Under the pieces are notes generated by a model. The model was not told the DNA's origin, did not search any database, and was given only the letters and a program-made list of their open reading frames with translations. A program made the position numbers and the translations under genes. A stretch of 64,000 nt of DNA from Ottowia sp. SB7-C50 (GTDB lineage Bacteria > Pseudomonadota > Gammaproteobacteria > Burkholderiales > Burkholderiaceae_C): assembly GCF_033110285.1 (NCBI RefSeq), contig NZ_CP136995.1:2604001-2668000 (forward strand), read 5' to 3'. Below, piece by piece: positions 61,863-64,000 of the stretch (position 1 is its first letter; each line of letters starts with the position of its first letter).

Positions 61863-62715
61863 ATGAACAGCCACACCGCCCCCGGCTTCTGGCAGCGCGC
61901 GCGGCAGCACCCAGGCTTCGTCATCGGCGGCGTGCTGTCGCTGCTGCTGTTGCTGGCCGCCGCCTTGTCGTATGTGGGGACGCCCTACTCCGTCTACGAC
62001 GTCGACATGGACGCCAAGCTGCTGGCGCCCGACGCGCGGCACTGGCTGGGCACCGACGCGTTCGGGCGCGACGTGGTGTCGTTGCTGCTGGTGGGCGCGC
62101 GGGCGTCGATTCTGGTGGGCGTCATCGCCGTCGGCATCGGGCTGGTGGTGGGCACGGGGCTGGGGCTGCTGGCGTCGGCGCGGCGCGGCTGGGTTGAAGA
62201 GACCATCATGCGCGTGTCGGACTTCGGCTTCGCCTTTCCGGCCATCCTGTCGGCCATCATGCTCACGGCCGTGTACGGGCCGGGCATCGTCAACGCCATC
62301 ATCGCCATCGGCATCTACAACATCCCGACCTTCGCGCGCATCACCCGCGCCGCCGCCAACAGCGTGTGGAGCCGCGACTACGTGCTGGCCGCGCGCGCCA
62401 GCGGCAAAGGTCCGTGGGCCATCACCTGGCAGCACGTACTGCCCAACATCCTGCCGGTGCTGATCGTGCAGGCCACCATCCGCTTTGCCATTGCCATCCT
62501 GGCCGAGGCCGCGCTGTCGTACCTGGGCCTGGGCACACAGCCCCCACAGCCCAGCTGGGGCCGCATGCTGGCCGAGGCGCAGACGCTGATGTTCCAGGCG
62601 CCGCTGCTGGCGGTGTGGCCGGGCCTGGCGATTGCGCTGTCGGTGCTGGGACTCAACCTGCTGGGCGATGGCTTGCGCGACCTGCTCGACCCCCCGGCTT
62701 CAGCGGCGGGGCTGA
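61863..62715 (+). CDS. Peptide/nickel-type ABC transporter permease (DppC-like)
   Basis: Second permease of the importer. The ATG at 61,863 gives MNSHTAPGFWQRARQHPGFV; six helices; LGTDAFGRDVVSLLLVGARA and EAA loop AARASGKGPWAITWQHVLPN. A C6 tract at 62,690-62,695 makes the frame read on into the antitoxin gene. With one C fewer the protein ends in the family-typical LLDPRLQRRG with a TGA at 62,713-62,715, giving about 283 residues. The ribosome site is poor and lies in the IR element. Confidence 0.9.
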
Positions 62716-62718
62716 TGC

Positions 62719-62759
62719 TTGAAATGTCCGCCGATCTTGGTAATATCATGCGTATTACC
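62719..62759 (+). promoter_or_regulatory. Promoter and palindromic operator of the toxin-antitoxin pair
   Basis: TTGAAA (62,719-62,724), 16-base spacer, TAATAT (62,741-62,746). A palindrome GGTAATA-N7-TATTACC (62,739-62,759) overlaps the -10 box, the expected position of an autorepressor site for a ribbon-helix-helix antitoxin. Confidence 0.8.
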
Positions 62760-62774
62760 GATGGAGCAATGCCC

Positions 62775-63038
62775 ATGACCGCCACCGTCAAACTTCCGCC
62801 CGATCTGGAGCAGGCGCTGCGCCAGCGCTGCGCGGCCGAGGGCCGCAGTCTCAGCGATGTGATGCGCGATGCGCTGGTGGCCTACCTGGCCAGCACGCCG
62901 GCCAGCGCGGCATCGGCGTTTGCGCTGGGCGCCGATCTGTTCGGCCGCCACGCCGGCCCGGCCGACCTGGCCACGGCGCGCCGCCAGCATCTGGCCGACG
63001 CCTGGGGCGACAAGCACGCCCGCCGCGGCACCCATTGA
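62775..63038 (+). CDS. Ribbon-helix-helix antitoxin (VapB/CopG-like)
   Basis: 87-residue DNA-binding antitoxin starting MTATVKLPPDLEQALRQRCA, then EGRSLSDVMRDALVAYL: one beta-strand and two helices of the ribbon-helix-helix fold, followed by a toxin-binding tail (FALGADLFGRHAGPADLATA). GGAG precedes the ATG by 8 bases. Its own promoter/operator lies upstream. The apparent in-frame fusion to the permease is attributed to a homopolymer shift. Confidence 0.85.
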   Translation: MTATVKLPPDLEQALRQRCAAEGRSLSDVMRDALVAYLASTPASAASAFALGADLFGRHAGPADLATARRQHLADAWGDKHARRGTH

Positions 63039-63053
63039 CGCGCCACCACCGCC

Positions 63054-63540
63054 ATGAGCACCCCCCGCGTCCGCCCCGCACGCCGCCGAAGCGCCGGCGC
63101 AATACGGCGTGGCGCCGCAGGGCCAGGTGCTGGTGGACAGTGGCCCGTTGCTGGCGCTGTTCAATGCTGCCGACCATTGGCACGCACGCGTCGTCGCCTG
63201 GCTGCAGGCGCACCCAGGGCTGGCGCTGGTCAGCACCTGGCCCGTGCTGACCGAGGTGTGCGCCCTGCTGGCGCGCCGCGTACACAACCAGGCCGCGCTG
63301 GACTTTCTGCTGTGGGTCGAACGCGGTGGCGTACAGGTCGACGCGCCCGGCGACGGCAGCCTGGCGCAGATGCGCCGCATCGCCCAGCGCTTTGCCAGCC
63401 TGCCGCTGGACCTGGCCGACGCCTCCATCGCCGAGGCGGCAGAACGCCGCGGCATTCGCCGCATCGTCAGCATCGACGCCGATTTCGACGTCTACCGTGA
63501 CGCGCGCGGCAAACCCCTCACCAACCTGCTGCGCGCCTGA
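63054..63540 (+). CDS. PIN-domain toxin (VapC-like ribonuclease)
   Basis: Mg-dependent endoribonuclease toxin. PIN acidic residues: Asp in VDSGPLLALFN, Glu in VLTEVCALLA, Asp in LADASIAEAA and Asp in SIDADFDVYR. The clear body begins at a GTG at 63,109 (143 residues). With one base removed from a C6 tract (63,061-63,066) the frame extends to an ATG at 63,054 (MSTPASAPHAAEAPAQYGVA), 15 bases after the antitoxin stop. Its stop overlaps the ATPase gene start (TGATG), so the module is embedded in the transporter operon. Confidence 0.85.
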
Positions 63541-64000
63541 TGCCCTTGCTCGAAGCCCGCCACCTGCGCGTCGACCTGCACACCCACCGCGGCACGGCGC
63601 CGGCCGTGCGCGACATGGGCTTCGCGCTGGAGCGCGGCGACACGCTGGGCCTGATCGGCGAATCGGGCTGCGGCAAGTCCATGACCGCGCTCGCCCTGAT
63701 GGGCCTGGCGCCCGACAACGCCATCGTCAGCGGCAGCCTGACGCTGGAGGGGCGCGAGCTGATCGGCCTGCCCGACCGCGACTGGCGCGCGATTCGCGGC
63801 TTTCGGCTGGCGATGATCTTCCAGGAGCCGATGACCGCGCTCAACCCGGTGCACCGCGTCGGCGCGCAGATCGCCGAGCCGCTGCGCCTGCACCAGCACC
63901 TGTCGGCCCATGCCGCGCGCGAAAAGGCCATCGCCCTGCTCGACCGCGTCGGCATTCCCGACGCGGTGCGGCGCGTGGACAGCTTTCCGCACCAGTTCTC
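63540..64000 (+). CDS. Peptide/nickel-type ABC transporter ATP-binding protein (DppD-like), partial
   Basis: ATPase of the importer, cut by the window end after about 153 residues. Walker A GESGCGKSMT near residues 40-49, Q-loop MIFQEPMTALNPVHRVGAQI with the family NP-V-x-x-I pattern typical of oligopeptide/dipeptide transporters. ATG overlaps the toxin stop. The signature motif lies beyond the window. Confidence 0.94.
   Translation, partial: MPLLEARHLRVDLHTHRGTAPAVRDMGFALERGDTLGLIGESGCGKSMTALALMGLAPDNAIVSGSLTLEGRELIGLPDRDWRAIRGFRLAMIFQEPMTALNPVHRVGAQIAEPLRLHQHLSAHAAREKAIALLDRVGIPDAVRRVDSFPHQF

Noticed and set aside
61863..63038. Permease-antitoxin fusion protein
   Set aside because: The linker lacks any domain character, contains the antitoxin promoter and operator, and disappears when one C of a C6 tract is removed, giving the normal permease ending DPRL.

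Overview
The window is GC-rich beta-proteobacterial chromosome, most likely from a member of the Comamonadaceae (Ottowia/Acidovorax-like). That is inferred from the gene orders pcm-rhodanese-tolC-waaA and mutM-TPR-lolB-ispE-tRNA-Gln-prs-rplY-pth, an exosortase H system, and short dispersed 'atagctgctggcgctt'-type intergenic repeats. It holds two stretches of ordinary chromosome separated by a 31.7 kb P2-like prophage.

Left chromosome (1-13,963): the C-terminal half of an RND efflux pump, pcm, a rhodanese, a TolC-type channel, exosortase H with its partner membrane protein, waaA (Kdo transferase), a phosphomannomutase/phosphoglucomutase, an Ada-AlkA DNA repair fusion with a separate O6-methylguanine methyltransferase, an EamA transporter, riboflavin synthase, and a secreted protein whose degenerate IPTL-CTERM-like tail makes it a plausible exosortase H substrate.

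Prophage (13,964-45,636): integrated into tRNA-Arg(ACG), bounded by a 47-bp direct repeat of the tRNA 3' part, with a tyrosine integrase next to the intact tRNA. The head (Q,P / O,N,M,L), tail (X,R,S,V,W,J,I / FI,FII,E,E',T,U,D) and lysis genes are P2-like. The E/E' pair keeps a -1 frameshift site. There are two fibre modules (21.7-24.0 kb and 28.0-34.5 kb). The lysis cassette, including nested spanins, lies behind the second. No repressor, cox, replication gene A or ogr is visible, and gene D is cut off where a headless methyltransferase begins, so the element looks deletion-damaged or domesticated.

Right chromosome (45,591-64,000): tRNA-Arg, a CAU tRNA, hrcA, nadK, recN, rapZ, mutY, a dynamin-like GTPase, mutM, a TPR protein, lolB, ispE, tRNA-Gln, prs, rplY, pth, a ferredoxin, and a dipeptide-type ABC transporter operon (permease, permease, ATPase) interrupted by an IR element and a VapBC-type toxin-antitoxin pair.

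A recurring pattern is a +1 shift at G/C homopolymers of 6-8 bases. It breaks the terminase gene, a lysis membrane protein and gene D, and creates artificial fusions of recN with rapZ and of the permease with the antitoxin; two further cases are weaker. Systematic base-calling error is the simplest explanation, so those 'pseudogenes' and 'fusions' should be treated with caution.
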